A program made the translations under genes and the position numbers. From CAZSAT01 sp964604675 (GTDB taxonomy: Bacteria; Myxococcota_A; UBA796; CAJQPC01): a DNA stretch of 31,884 nt. Where the stretch lies: NCBI GenBank assembly GCA_964604675.1, contig CAZSAT010000083.1:1-31884 (forward strand), given 5' to 3'. The notes under the pieces were generated by a model. The model was not told the DNA's origin. It was given only the letters and a program-made list of their open reading frames with translations, and searched no databases. Of the stretch, positions 1-7,598 are shown in pieces (positions within the stretch are counted from its first letter, which is position 1; the number at the start of each line of letters is the position of its first letter).

Positions 1-1183
1 CGAACGTGAACTCCCGGGCACTGCTTCCGTCGGCGGCGCAGTCCACGAGGTCCTGGTGGTAGAGCATCGCGTCGTTCGGCGCGAGGTGCTGGGGGTCGAC
101 CTCCTGCGGGTCCGTGGACATCTGCTCGCCGTGGAACTCGGTGATCAGGTAGCCGCCCGGCAGGGTCACGCGGAGCTGCAGATCGCGGGCGGCGATCTCG
201 GTGTTCGCCACGAAGCGCTCGCCCTGGAACATCGCGTAGGCCTCTTCTTCGCTGTCGATGTAGAGGTACGCGCCCTTGCCCACGTCGGTCACCGTGTCCA
301 TCAGCTCGTCGCTGTAGCCCCCGCCCTCGCTCATGCCGATGCCCAGCATGTAGAGGCCTTCGCCGTCGCCGTCGTCGGCGTGGCGCGCGATCAGCTCCTG
401 GTCGGTCACGCCCGTGTTGGCGCCGCCGTCGCTGAGCAGCACCACGCGGTTGATCCGGTCCTCGGAGAAGTTCTCGCTGGCGAGCTGGTAGGCGGTCTCG
501 AGCCCCTGCGAGAGGTTGGTGCTGCCGCCGGTGGCCATGCTCTCGATGGCCTGGAGCAGGCGGGGATCGTTGGGTCCGGAGACCTGGACGCCGTCGAGCA
601 GGATGTTCGTCTCGTCGTTCCAGGAGACGATGCTCACGATGTCGCCGCTCGTCAGGCTGCCGGCGGTCGCGCGCAGCACGTCCTGCACACGGTCGAAGGG
701 ATGGCCTCCCATGGAGCCGGAGGTGTCGACGGAGAAGGTCAGGTTCATCGGACGTCGGCTCTCCGCGGCGACCTGGTGACCGACCACGCCGATGAGCAGC
801 GAGTAGCTGCCGGTCTCGGCGTCGTAGCGGAGCTGGGGCTCCACGCCGACCTCGCCGGACGCGGGCGCTTCGAAGTCGAAGTCGTAGTAGTTCAGGAACT
901 CGTAGAGGCGCGGGGAGGCCGAGAAGCGCTGGCCGTCCTCGATCAGCTGCCTCACGATGACCGCCTGGGCCTGGGAGTTCGAGTCGTCGGCGGACAGGTA
1001 GACGTCCACGGGCTCCGAGGACACGCCCGCGCACTCCTCGTCGTCCGCGCTGGCGGTGTCGCCCTCCAGCGACGCGGTCTGGTCGCCATAGCTGCCGGCG
1101 CCGGTGTCGCCGCTGAGCTCGTAGTTGGCGTCGTCGAAGCCGTTGCAGGCGATCAGGGAGAGGAGGAGGGTGATGGGGGTCAT
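1..1183 (-). CDS. von Willebrand factor A lipoprotein, YfbK-like (3' part missing)
   Basis: Exported VWA protein; about 394 residues are visible and the gene runs off the left edge. It starts at ATG 1183 with a short hydrophobic signal ending in SLIAC, so Cys13 is the likely lipidation site. An acidic linker is followed by a segment with FLNYYDFDFE that matches the N-terminal vWF_A-type domain found ahead of VWA in YfbK-like proteins. The VWA domain then shows a complete MIDAS: DTSGS, a TGGSTN threonine loop and LLSDGGANTG. MIDAS proteins bind a divalent metal and a protein partner, usually for adhesion or complex assembly; the partner here is unknown. It lies 129 bases downstream of the SGNH gene on the same strand, so it may be in that unit or have its own promoter. 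Family is confident, role is not. Confidence 0.88.
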   Translation of the reverse strand, partial: MTPITLLLSLIACNGFDDANYELSGDTGAGSYGDQTASLEGDTASADDEECAGVSSEPVDVYLSADDSNSQAQAVIVRQLIEDGQRFSASPRLYEFLNYYDFDFEAPASGEVGVEPQLRYDAETGSYSLLIGVVGHQVAAESRRPMNLTFSVDTSGSMGGHPFDRVQDVLRATAGSLTSGDIVSIVSWNDETNILLDGVQVSGPNDPRLLQAIESMATGGSTNLSQGLETAYQLASENFSEDRINRVVLLSDGGANTGVTDQELIARHADDGDGEGLYMLGIGMSEGGGYSDELMDTVTDVGKGAYLYIDSEEEAYAMFQGERFVANTEIAARDLQLRVTLPGGYLITEFHGEQMSTDPQEVDPQHLAPNDAMLYHQDLVDCAADGSSAREFTF

Positions 1184-1239
1184 GGCGTGCTCCTGGCGCG
1201 TCTTGGGTCGCAGGGGACAGAAGCAAGCTTCGGGCCAGC

Positions 1240-1261
1240 CTCGAATCTTCTACGATTCAAG
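1240..1261. other. inverted repeat in the SGNH-VWA gap
   Basis: Arms CTCGAATC and GATTCAAG flank a 6-base loop. On the minus-strand RNA this gives an 8-bp stem with one G-U pair. No T-run follows on either strand, so it is not a standard intrinsic terminator. It could be an operator or an RNA hairpin between the two minus-strand genes. It is short enough to be chance. Confidence 0.3.
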
Positions 1262-1312
1262 CGGGTTGTGGGCTGCGTCGTTGCCACGGGGCCCCAGACC
1301 GCGACCTGGCTG

Positions 1313-3295
1313 TCAGGGCTCGGCGCAGTGTCCCGCGACCCCGACGCGCACCTGGTCGGGCCTGCAGCTGGGGCGCGCGGACGGGTCGCCGCGCACGCAG
1401 GCCCAGTCCCAGCGCTCGCCGTCGTGGCAGCCGGCTTCCGAGGCGCCGCTGAGGTCCTCGCAGTGCTCGACGCCCTGGTCGGCCTTCCACGCGGTGCAGA
1501 GCGCCTGGTCCTCGGGCGAGCCCGTGGCTTCGGAGTCGGGTTCGGGCGCCTCGAAGGACCGCCGCTGGGGGCTTGCCGTTCCGTCGAGCACCAGGCGCTG
1601 CGTGCGGTCCCGCCAGCGGAAGTCCGCTTCGACGCGGTCGCCGCCGAGCAGCGGGACCACGAGCGTCGCCGCGTCGCTGCTCACCACGGTCATGGCCTCA
1701 CCGCGTGGGTCGGAGACCAGGTCGATGGCCACCGGCTCCACGCCGCCGAGCCGGGTCTGGCAGCTCACGCGCAGCCACTCGCGCACGGCCTTGGTCTCAC
1801 ACCCCGCGGCGCTCGACCCCCGGACGAGGTTCTCCCGCTGGCGCATCCACTCCGTGGGGGAGGGCGGTGCGCTCCGTCCCTCGTCCAACGGCGCCCAGCG
1901 GCTCGTCGGGGGCGCTTCGTCGAGGGCCTGGGCGAGCCGTGCCGCCACCGCGGCGTGCCCCTTGGGCGTCATGTGCAGGTCGCCGTCCAGGAAGGCGCCT
2001 GGGAGGGCTCGGGTCAGCGGGAGCGCGAGGTCCACGGCGTGCACCCCGAGGTCTCGGAGGTCGCGCAACAGGGCGTCGTTCAGGGCGGTGTCGAGGGGCA
2101 CGGGCTCGACGCCGTAGCGGTCCCAGGCTTCGGGATCGATCTGCACGTCGAGCGGCAGCACGGCCACCAGCAGCCGGGCTCCAGCCTCCTCGCAGAGGCG
2201 ATGGGCTTCCAGCAGCGGCACCGCGATGGGCGACAGGGCGGCGAGATCGGGCGTGCCCGGCGACGACCGAAGCGCCAGGAGCTGCGCTTCCGCGGCCTCG
2301 ACCGCTTCGACGGCCTCGGCGGCCGCCGCCCCCCGGCGCCGCATGGCCTCGTGCACCTTGGCGCGCGCCTTGGCGCCCTCGCGGAGGTGGCGCGCGGTGA
2401 CCTCGATCGAGCGGCTGGGTTCGTAGTTCTGGTCCAGCACGATGTCGCCGGGGTCGGCCTCCGCCCCCAGGAAGGCCAGGTAGTCGTCGTCGGAGCCGCC
2501 AGCGTCCTCCCACCAAGCGCGCTCACGGACCTCCTTCCGCGCGGCCATCAGGGTGGCCTCCACCTCGCTCCGGTCCGGCTCCTGCCGAGCCTGACGCACC
2601 GCCGCTCGCTCCGAGGCGCTCAGCAGGTCGTGCCAGCCCCCCTCGGAGTCGAGGCCGGCCCACAGATCCGCGCGCTCGCGAAGCAGGTAGACCGCGCGCC
2701 GCACGGCGAACACGAGGTGGCTCTCCCGCATCAGCCAGGCGCGCCCGGGAAAGGCGGTCACCCGTTCCGGGGCGGTCTCGGCGCGGACCGACCAACCGTC
2801 CCACACCGCGTGCCGCTCTCGGTTGGGCTTGCCGACCTCGAACAGGTCGTTGCCCACGTTCACGGTCCAGATCACCACGTCCGGGTCGGTGGCGAGCATC
2901 TGCTCCACCTGGAGCAACATCTCGCTCGGGCCGTAGGTGGGCACCCCGACGTTGGCCACGGCCAGGCCGGTGCTGGCGGCGAGCACGTCCGAGAAGCGCT
3001 CGTCCTCCTCCACGCCGAGGCCGAAGACCTGGGAGTCGCCGAGCACCATCACGTCGACCGCGTCGCCCCAGGGTTCGCCTCGGTGCCCGTGAGCGCCGAT
3101 CGCGACCTCCGTCGCGGGGTTGTCGCCCAGCTTCACCCGCTGCTCGGCCCCCGGCCGGAGCGCAACGCCGAGCCGCTCGTCCGCTTGGTACACGTTGAGG
3201 TGGGCCCAGGCGAAGTCGTCGCGCCAGGCGAAGCCCAGCTCGGCCAGCGCCAGCAGCACCGCCAGCCCGGCGAGCAGCTTGCCCAGCGAGCTCAA
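1313..3295 (-). CDS. membrane-anchored SGNH/GDSL-type hydrolase
   Basis: 660 residues. SGNH hydrolases are serine esterases or acyl/acetyl hydrolases, often acting on envelope glycans or lipids. A hydrophobic N-terminal segment (about residues 5-22, LLAGLAVLLALAELGFAW) acts as anchor or uncleaved signal. Block I is GDSQVFGLG with Ser88, block II is around Gly117 (NVGVPTYG), block III is GND at 148-150, and block V is DLHM with Asp439 and His441 followed by TPKGH. A long insert (about 200-400) rich in Ala/Glu/Arg separates blocks III and V. The last 60 residues hold six cysteines, suggesting a disulfide-bonded tail outside the cytoplasm. I chose TTG at 3295 because it overlaps the MscS stop (TTGA) and sits just before the anchor; the longer in-frame reading runs through mscS. 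Substrate unknown. Confidence 0.82.
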   Translation of the reverse strand: MSSLGKLLAGLAVLLALAELGFAWRDDFAWAHLNVYQADERLGVALRPGAEQRVKLGDNPATEVAIGAHGHRGEPWGDAVDVMVLGDSQVFGLGVEEDERFSDVLAASTGLAVANVGVPTYGPSEMLLQVEQMLATDPDVVIWTVNVGNDLFEVGKPNRERHAVWDGWSVRAETAPERVTAFPGRAWLMRESHLVFAVRRAVYLLRERADLWAGLDSEGGWHDLLSASERAAVRQARQEPDRSEVEATLMAARKEVRERAWWEDAGGSDDDYLAFLGAEADPGDIVLDQNYEPSRSIEVTARHLREGAKARAKVHEAMRRRGAAAAEAVEAVEAAEAQLLALRSSPGTPDLAALSPIAVPLLEAHRLCEEAGARLLVAVLPLDVQIDPEAWDRYGVEPVPLDTALNDALLRDLRDLGVHAVDLALPLTRALPGAFLDGDLHMTPKGHAAVAARLAQALDEAPPTSRWAPLDEGRSAPPSPTEWMRQRENLVRGSSAAGCETKAVREWLRVSCQTRLGGVEPVAIDLVSDPRGEAMTVVSSDAATLVVPLLGGDRVEADFRWRDRTQRLVLDGTASPQRRSFEAPEPDSEATGSPEDQALCTAWKADQGVEHCEDLSGASEAGCHDGERWDWACVRGDPSARPSCRPDQVRVGVAGHCAEP

Positions 3296-4119
3296 CCGGG
3301 GCTCTCGCTGCCGTGCACCTCGAGGTCTCGGTACGCGCGGTCCGGGCCGCGCACCCCGGCGGCTGCGAGCGCTCGCTTGGCGCGCTCGGTGACGTCGGAC
3401 GCGAAGGCCCGCTCGTAGCGGGCATCGAACACGTAGGCCTTCAGGGTGATCACCGTGACGAAGCGCTCGCCCAGGAAGCGGTCTTCCACCAGGGTCGAGA
3501 CCGGCTTCTCCAGGTACACGTAGCGACTGGTGACACACGCCTCGGTGATCAGCTTCCGTGCCGTGCTGAAGTCCTCGGCGGCGGCGATGTAGAAGGGCGT
3601 GACCACCATGCAGTCCAGAGCGCCCGCGTTGGCGCTCGCCACCACGTCGGTGAGGAACTTGGAGTTGGGGATGGTGACGAGGTTGTCGTCGAGGGTGACG
3701 AGCCGGACGCTGCGCAGCCCGATCTCGGTGATCTCGCCGTATTGCCCCTCGAAGCTGACCCGGTCACCCACCTGGAAGGGCTCGTCGATCAGGAGGATGA
3801 TGCCGGCCATCAGGGACGCGAGCAGGTCCTTGAAGGCGAAGCCGACGGCCAGCCCGATCGAGCCGGCCACCGCCAGCAGCGCTTCGCGTTCGAGCACCAA
3901 CAGGCTGGTGCCCGCCACCACTGCGAGCAACAGGTACACGGCGAAGCGGGACAGCGCGGCGATCTTCTTGAACAGCAGCCGCCGGTCGCTGATCCGCTCG
4001 CCGAGGTCGTCCAGGAAGCTCGTCAGCACCCTCAGCGCGATCAGGCCGACCACCACGACCGTCACCACGAAGGGAAGCTGGTCCAGATCGATGAAGCTGA
4101 GCAGCTGGTCGAGATCCAT
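3292..4119 (-). CDS. MscS-family small-conductance mechanosensitive channel
   Basis: 275 residues, close to the size of minimal MscS. Three hydrophobic segments are visible at about residues 14-34, 54-76 and 80-105. The third is the pore helix, with alternating small residues in AVAGSIGLAVGFAFKDLLAS, followed by the family signature ILLIDEPFQVGD and the beta domain with TIPNS. The C-terminal alpha/beta vestibule is present. MscS channels open under membrane tension and release osmolytes; some are gated or modulated by other domains. The ATG at 4119 shares one base with the stop of the upstream ATPase gene (TGATG), so the two proteins are probably made in a fixed ratio. This coupling is the main clue that the channel works with that ATPase. 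Family assignment is secure; the partnership is inferred. Confidence 0.93.
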   Translation of the reverse strand: MDLDQLLSFIDLDQLPFVVTVVVVGLIALRVLTSFLDDLGERISDRRLLFKKIAALSRFAVYLLLAVVAGTSLLVLEREALLAVAGSIGLAVGFAFKDLLASLMAGIILLIDEPFQVGDRVSFEGQYGEITEIGLRSVRLVTLDDNLVTIPNSKFLTDVVASANAGALDCMVVTPFYIAAAEDFSTARKLITEACVTSRYVYLEKPVSTLVEDRFLGERFVTVITLKAYVFDARYERAFASDVTERAKRALAAAGVRGPDRAYRDLEVHGSESPG

Positions 4120-7100
4120 CAGGCCCGCCAGTGGAGGAAGTGGCGGCGCGTGAGCACCCGGTGCACGGCCGGCAGCTTCCGGTAGGGGATGGCCACCTGC
4201 TCGTCCCGCTCGCGGAGCAGGCCGCGGTCCAGCAGGCTCCGGACGACGGCGCGCGCCGCCGGGGTGGGCAGGTTGGTGACCTGGGCCAGCTCGTGCACGT
4301 CCATGATGTCCTGCATCCTGAGGGCGGCGAGCACGAAGAGGTCGTTGTCGGACAGGCCGGCCGGGAGCTCCCGCACCAGGCGTTCGCTGAGGCGGACCTC
4401 CAGCGTCCGGGCGTCGGGTCCTGGCGCCAGGCACTCGTTCCACATGCGCAGCGCGATGGCGGGGTTGCCGCCCGAGGACTCGGCCAACAGGCGGAAGAAG
4501 GTGCGGGCGGCGCGCTCGGCTTCCGCCTCGGCGTCGGCCTCGGTCAGCACGCCACCGCGCTCCATCGAGCCGTAGCAGACCGCGTAGCCGGCTCGGCGCG
4601 TGCGGCCTTCGAGCAGGCGCCGCAGGTCGGACTCTTCGAAGGGGGGCAGCTCCAGGACCTCGCTGAAGATGCGTGTGTCGAGCACCGCGTGCAGGCGCGA
4701 CAGGTAGCGCCAGGCTGGCAGGTGCATGCTCAGCACCCAGAAGTGCTCTTCGGCGCAGAGCTGGGCCACGGCGAAGAGCGTGCGCAGGCCCTCGAAGCCG
4801 CCCACGCGACGGAGGAACGACCGCTCCAGGTGATCGAGCACGATGATGCGGCGCGGGAGATCCTCGATCCTGTCCACCGCCTCATCGAGCGTCGCGGGCG
4901 GGTCGATCTCGAGCAGCTGGGCCAACCACCTGAGGGCTTCCAGCTCGCTCCCGAGGCGCGTGCTCGGTGCCGCTCGGAGCACCGGCAGGTCGTCCCGGGC
5001 CAGCACCTCGAGGTGGCGCGCCACCCAGGTGCCCTTGCCGGCGCCTCGGTCGCCGGCCAGCAGGACCAGGCCGGGACGGTGGTCGTCGCGCCAGCGGCTG
5101 AAGACGGCCGCGAAGCGGGCGTCGATGTCGTTGGCGCCGTCGATCACGAGGTGAGCGCTCTCCGGGTCGTCCTCGAGCAGGGCTTCCAGCAGGCCCGCCG
5201 GCGGCTGCACCGGCTCGGTCGTGGTGGTCGGCGCGAGGCGGCGGCGCGCGATCCAGTTGACGAAGCGCCCCGTGACCGAGCGGCTCGACGCCGACAGGTC
5301 CAGCAGGCGCCACGCGCTGCCCGCCAGCAGCACGAGCCCGCCCGCCGCTGCCCTGGGAATCCTCGTGAAGCCACGCTTGGGTGCCTGGGTCAGCCCGGCC
5401 AGGACGCCGCTGCTCGCTCGTCGTGACAGCTCGGCGCGCACAGCGGGCTCCCAGAGGTGCAGCAGCCACCCGACCAGGCCCACCAGGATCAGGTCGGCGA
5501 GGCCGGTGACCAGCCCGTGCAGGGCATCGGCCTCCAGCAGGTTGAGCGTCGCGAAGGCCAGGAACTGCCGGACCACACCCCAGAGCACGAGCACCCTCAC
5601 CGTGCGTCGCGCCTGCGACCAGGTCTCGTCGCTGAAGCGGAGCAGCGCGGGTCGTGGCTCCGTGCGCTTCACCACCGCCAGCTCGAAGAGGCCGAAGAGC
5701 AGCCGCACCAGGGCGACCTGCAGGTAGACCAGCAGCAGCAGGCCCAGCTCCGGAAACGCCTGGCTGGCGGGGCCGACGAGGAGCAGGCCCACGGTCAGGT
5801 CGACCGCGGCGGTGGCCACGGGCACGGCTGCGGCCGGGATGCGCGACAGGCTGCGTCGTCGCCAGGGCGGGAGGCGCTCGCCCAGACGTCGCAAGAGCAC
5901 CTCGACGGCAGCCGGTGTGCGCGGGCGCACCCAGCCCCAGGCCAGGAGGAGGGCGAGCAGCCCCAGGCTCCCGACCACCACGCCCTGCAGCCACCCCAGG
6001 TCCAGCAGCTTCCGGGGCAGCGACCGGAGGTCGGCCAGCCGGGACTGGACCAGCGCATCGAGCTCCGGCCCGAACAGCCGGAGCTCCTCGGAGAGGTCCT
6101 CGAAGAGTCGGGAGCGGTCTTCGGCGGAGAGCTCGGCCGAGATCTCGGACTTCAGGTCCCGGCGCAGGTCCCGCGCCTCCAGGAGCAGGTGGAGCACCGC
6201 CGCGCGGTGGGCCTGCTGGGCGGTGACCGCCTCGGTCAGCGCCGTGTCTTGAGCAGCGAGCGCCCCCTCCATCGCCTGCCAGGCCTCGGCATCGTCGCTG
6301 AGCGTGGCGAGGGCGGTCAGCCGGCTGTCCCGGTGGGTGGCGAGCACCTCCCGCTGCTCCACGAGGCGACCGGAGGCCTCCGTGGCGCTGGAGGCGGTGT
6401 GCCGCAAGTCACCCATCAGGCTGCGCAGCTGCCGGTACGAGCCGTCGATCCCTGGACCGCGTTCCGGGTCGAGCCGGCCGCGCTTGAGCGCCTCCTGCGC
6501 CTCCGCCCGCAGCACGCCGAGGCGGCCCTGGAGCGCGGCGCGCGCCTCGGCGTCGGCGGCGTCCTGCTGCTCCAGCGTGGCGAGCCGGCCAGCGGCCGCG
6601 GTCTCCTCGTCCGCCACGAGATCGAGGGCCTGGGCGTAGAGCCGAGCCTGCGCATCGGTGGCTTCTGCCTGGGCCCGGTCTGCCTGCTCGCGGGAGGCCG
6701 CTGCGCGCTCCTTCGCCTGGCTGAGCTCGGCCTCGGAGGCGGCGTTGGCCGTGGACTGCAGGCCCTGCGCGAGGGTGGTGGCCTCGACCTGGAGCCGCGC
6801 GCGGTCGAGGGCGTCGAGGGCGCTGGCGATCCGGTGCACGTCGCCGCTCCCCGAGGGCGGGGGCGCGACCAGAGCGGCGTTGATCGCCCCCAGGCGCTCC
6901 ACGGCGTCCTCCGCCGGCCCGATGGGCTGCAGCAGCGCTCGGTGCGTGGCCAGGTCCGCGACCAGGGCCAGGTCGGCCTCGATCGCGTCGTCGAGCGGCC
7001 GGTTGGCCGCGTCGAGCGCCGCGCTTCGAAGCCGTCGCACCGCGGCCGACAGCTCACCGGCCTTGTAGGCGTGTGACGCCGGCCCCGGCTCGTACGACGC

Positions 7101-7562
7101 CGGCGGGTCGTGCACCACCTGCGCGTCGAGCACCGCCTCCAGGGGCTCGAGCGCTGCCAGCACCGGGTAGCGCTCCACCACGGCATCCACCGACAGCAGC
7201 ACGCGCCGCTCCAGAGCGGCGGCCTCGGACTCCGCGGCGTGCGCTGCGCTCCGCGCTCCGCGCACGGCCTCGTCCGCGGGCTCCAGCGCGTCGAGTGCCC
7301 GCGAGCGAGCCTGGTCGTCCAGCGCCAGCAGGCGCCCGCGGATCCAGGTGCGGCTGTGGAGCGGCGCGCCCTCGAGCTCGCCGAAGGCGTCGGTCAGGGA
7401 GGCTTCGCCCCGCAGCCAGGCTTCTGCCGCTCGGGTGCGCGCCTCAGCGCCTTCCTGCCGCGCGTGCAGCCCGGGCAGCACGGTCTGCTGCACCTCGGCG
7501 GTGCCTGGCCCTTCGGCGTGGACCGGAGTGAAGAGCAGCGAGAGGGCGAACAGGGTGTGCAA
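4119..7562 (-). CDS. exported coiled-coil / transmembrane / AAA-type ATPase, possible MscS partner
   Basis: 1147 residues with an unusual domain order. Residues 1-16 are a signal peptide (MHTLFALSLLFTPVHA). Residues 17 to about 519 are Ala/Glu/Arg-rich, helical and coiled-coil-like, with no hydrophobic span, so probably periplasmic. At least five transmembrane segments follow between about 523 and 705, with a possible sixth near 739-752. The cytoplasmic part is a P-loop NTPase: Walker A GDRGAGKGT at 837-845, Walker B IIVLDHLE with Asp910 and Glu913, a GGNP motif near 1031, and a winged-helix-like end at about 1071-1135. The overall order resembles STAND/ORC-like NTPases joined to an MscK-like exported N-terminal half. 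Start is TTG 7562, the only start that gives a signal peptide; upstream sequence in this frame is antisense to the 7599 gene. The mscS gene follows with a 1-base overlap. Function is inferred: energy-dependent control or sensing for the channel. Confidence 0.8.
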   Translation of the reverse strand: MHTLFALSLLFTPVHAEGPGTAEVQQTVLPGLHARQEGAEARTRAAEAWLRGEASLTDAFGELEGAPLHSRTWIRGRLLALDDQARSRALDALEPADEAVRGARSAAHAAESEAAALERRVLLSVDAVVERYPVLAALEPLEAVLDAQVVHDPPASYEPGPASHAYKAGELSAAVRRLRSAALDAANRPLDDAIEADLALVADLATHRALLQPIGPAEDAVERLGAINAALVAPPPSGSGDVHRIASALDALDRARLQVEATTLAQGLQSTANAASEAELSQAKERAAASREQADRAQAEATDAQARLYAQALDLVADEETAAAGRLATLEQQDAADAEARAALQGRLGVLRAEAQEALKRGRLDPERGPGIDGSYRQLRSLMGDLRHTASSATEASGRLVEQREVLATHRDSRLTALATLSDDAEAWQAMEGALAAQDTALTEAVTAQQAHRAAVLHLLLEARDLRRDLKSEISAELSAEDRSRLFEDLSEELRLFGPELDALVQSRLADLRSLPRKLLDLGWLQGVVVGSLGLLALLLAWGWVRPRTPAAVEVLLRRLGERLPPWRRRSLSRIPAAAVPVATAAVDLTVGLLLVGPASQAFPELGLLLLVYLQVALVRLLFGLFELAVVKRTEPRPALLRFSDETWSQARRTVRVLVLWGVVRQFLAFATLNLLEADALHGLVTGLADLILVGLVGWLLHLWEPAVRAELSRRASSGVLAGLTQAPKRGFTRIPRAAAGGLVLLAGSAWRLLDLSASSRSVTGRFVNWIARRRLAPTTTTEPVQPPAGLLEALLEDDPESAHLVIDGANDIDARFAAVFSRWRDDHRPGLVLLAGDRGAGKGTWVARHLEVLARDDLPVLRAAPSTRLGSELEALRWLAQLLEIDPPATLDEAVDRIEDLPRRIIVLDHLERSFLRRVGGFEGLRTLFAVAQLCAEEHFWVLSMHLPAWRYLSRLHAVLDTRIFSEVLELPPFEESDLRRLLEGRTRRAGYAVCYGSMERGGVLTEADAEAEAERAARTFFRLLAESSGGNPAIALRMWNECLAPGPDARTLEVRLSERLVRELPAGLSDNDLFVLAALRMQDIMDVHELAQVTNLPTPAARAVVRSLLDRGLLRERDEQVAIPYRKLPAVHRVLTRRHFLHWRA

Positions 7563-7570
7563 GGTCCCGG

Positions 7571-7576
7571 ATTCTA
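7571..7576 (-). promoter_or_regulatory. possible -10 element of the ATPase-mscS-SGNH cassette
   Basis: TAGAAT on the minus strand differs from the sigma-70 -10 consensus by one base and ends 8 bases before the TTG start. Transcription would begin almost at the start codon, giving a very short or absent leader, and no Shine-Dalgarno is visible. No convincing -35 is seen; that region lies in the opposite gene. Confidence 0.4.
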
Positions 7577-7598
7577 CGGCGCGTGCTTGGATCGGCCC

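Noticed and set aside
1225..1275. Possible tRNA-like TCGAATC segment
   Set aside because: No acceptor stem, anticodon arm or D-arm can be formed around it; only a simple hairpin is present.
56..3418. Plus-strand open frame of 1120 codons opposite the VWA and SGNH genes
   Set aside because: It is antisense to two genes with clear catalytic or MIDAS motifs; its His/Val/Arg-rich, motif-free sequence is typical of a GC-rich shadow frame.
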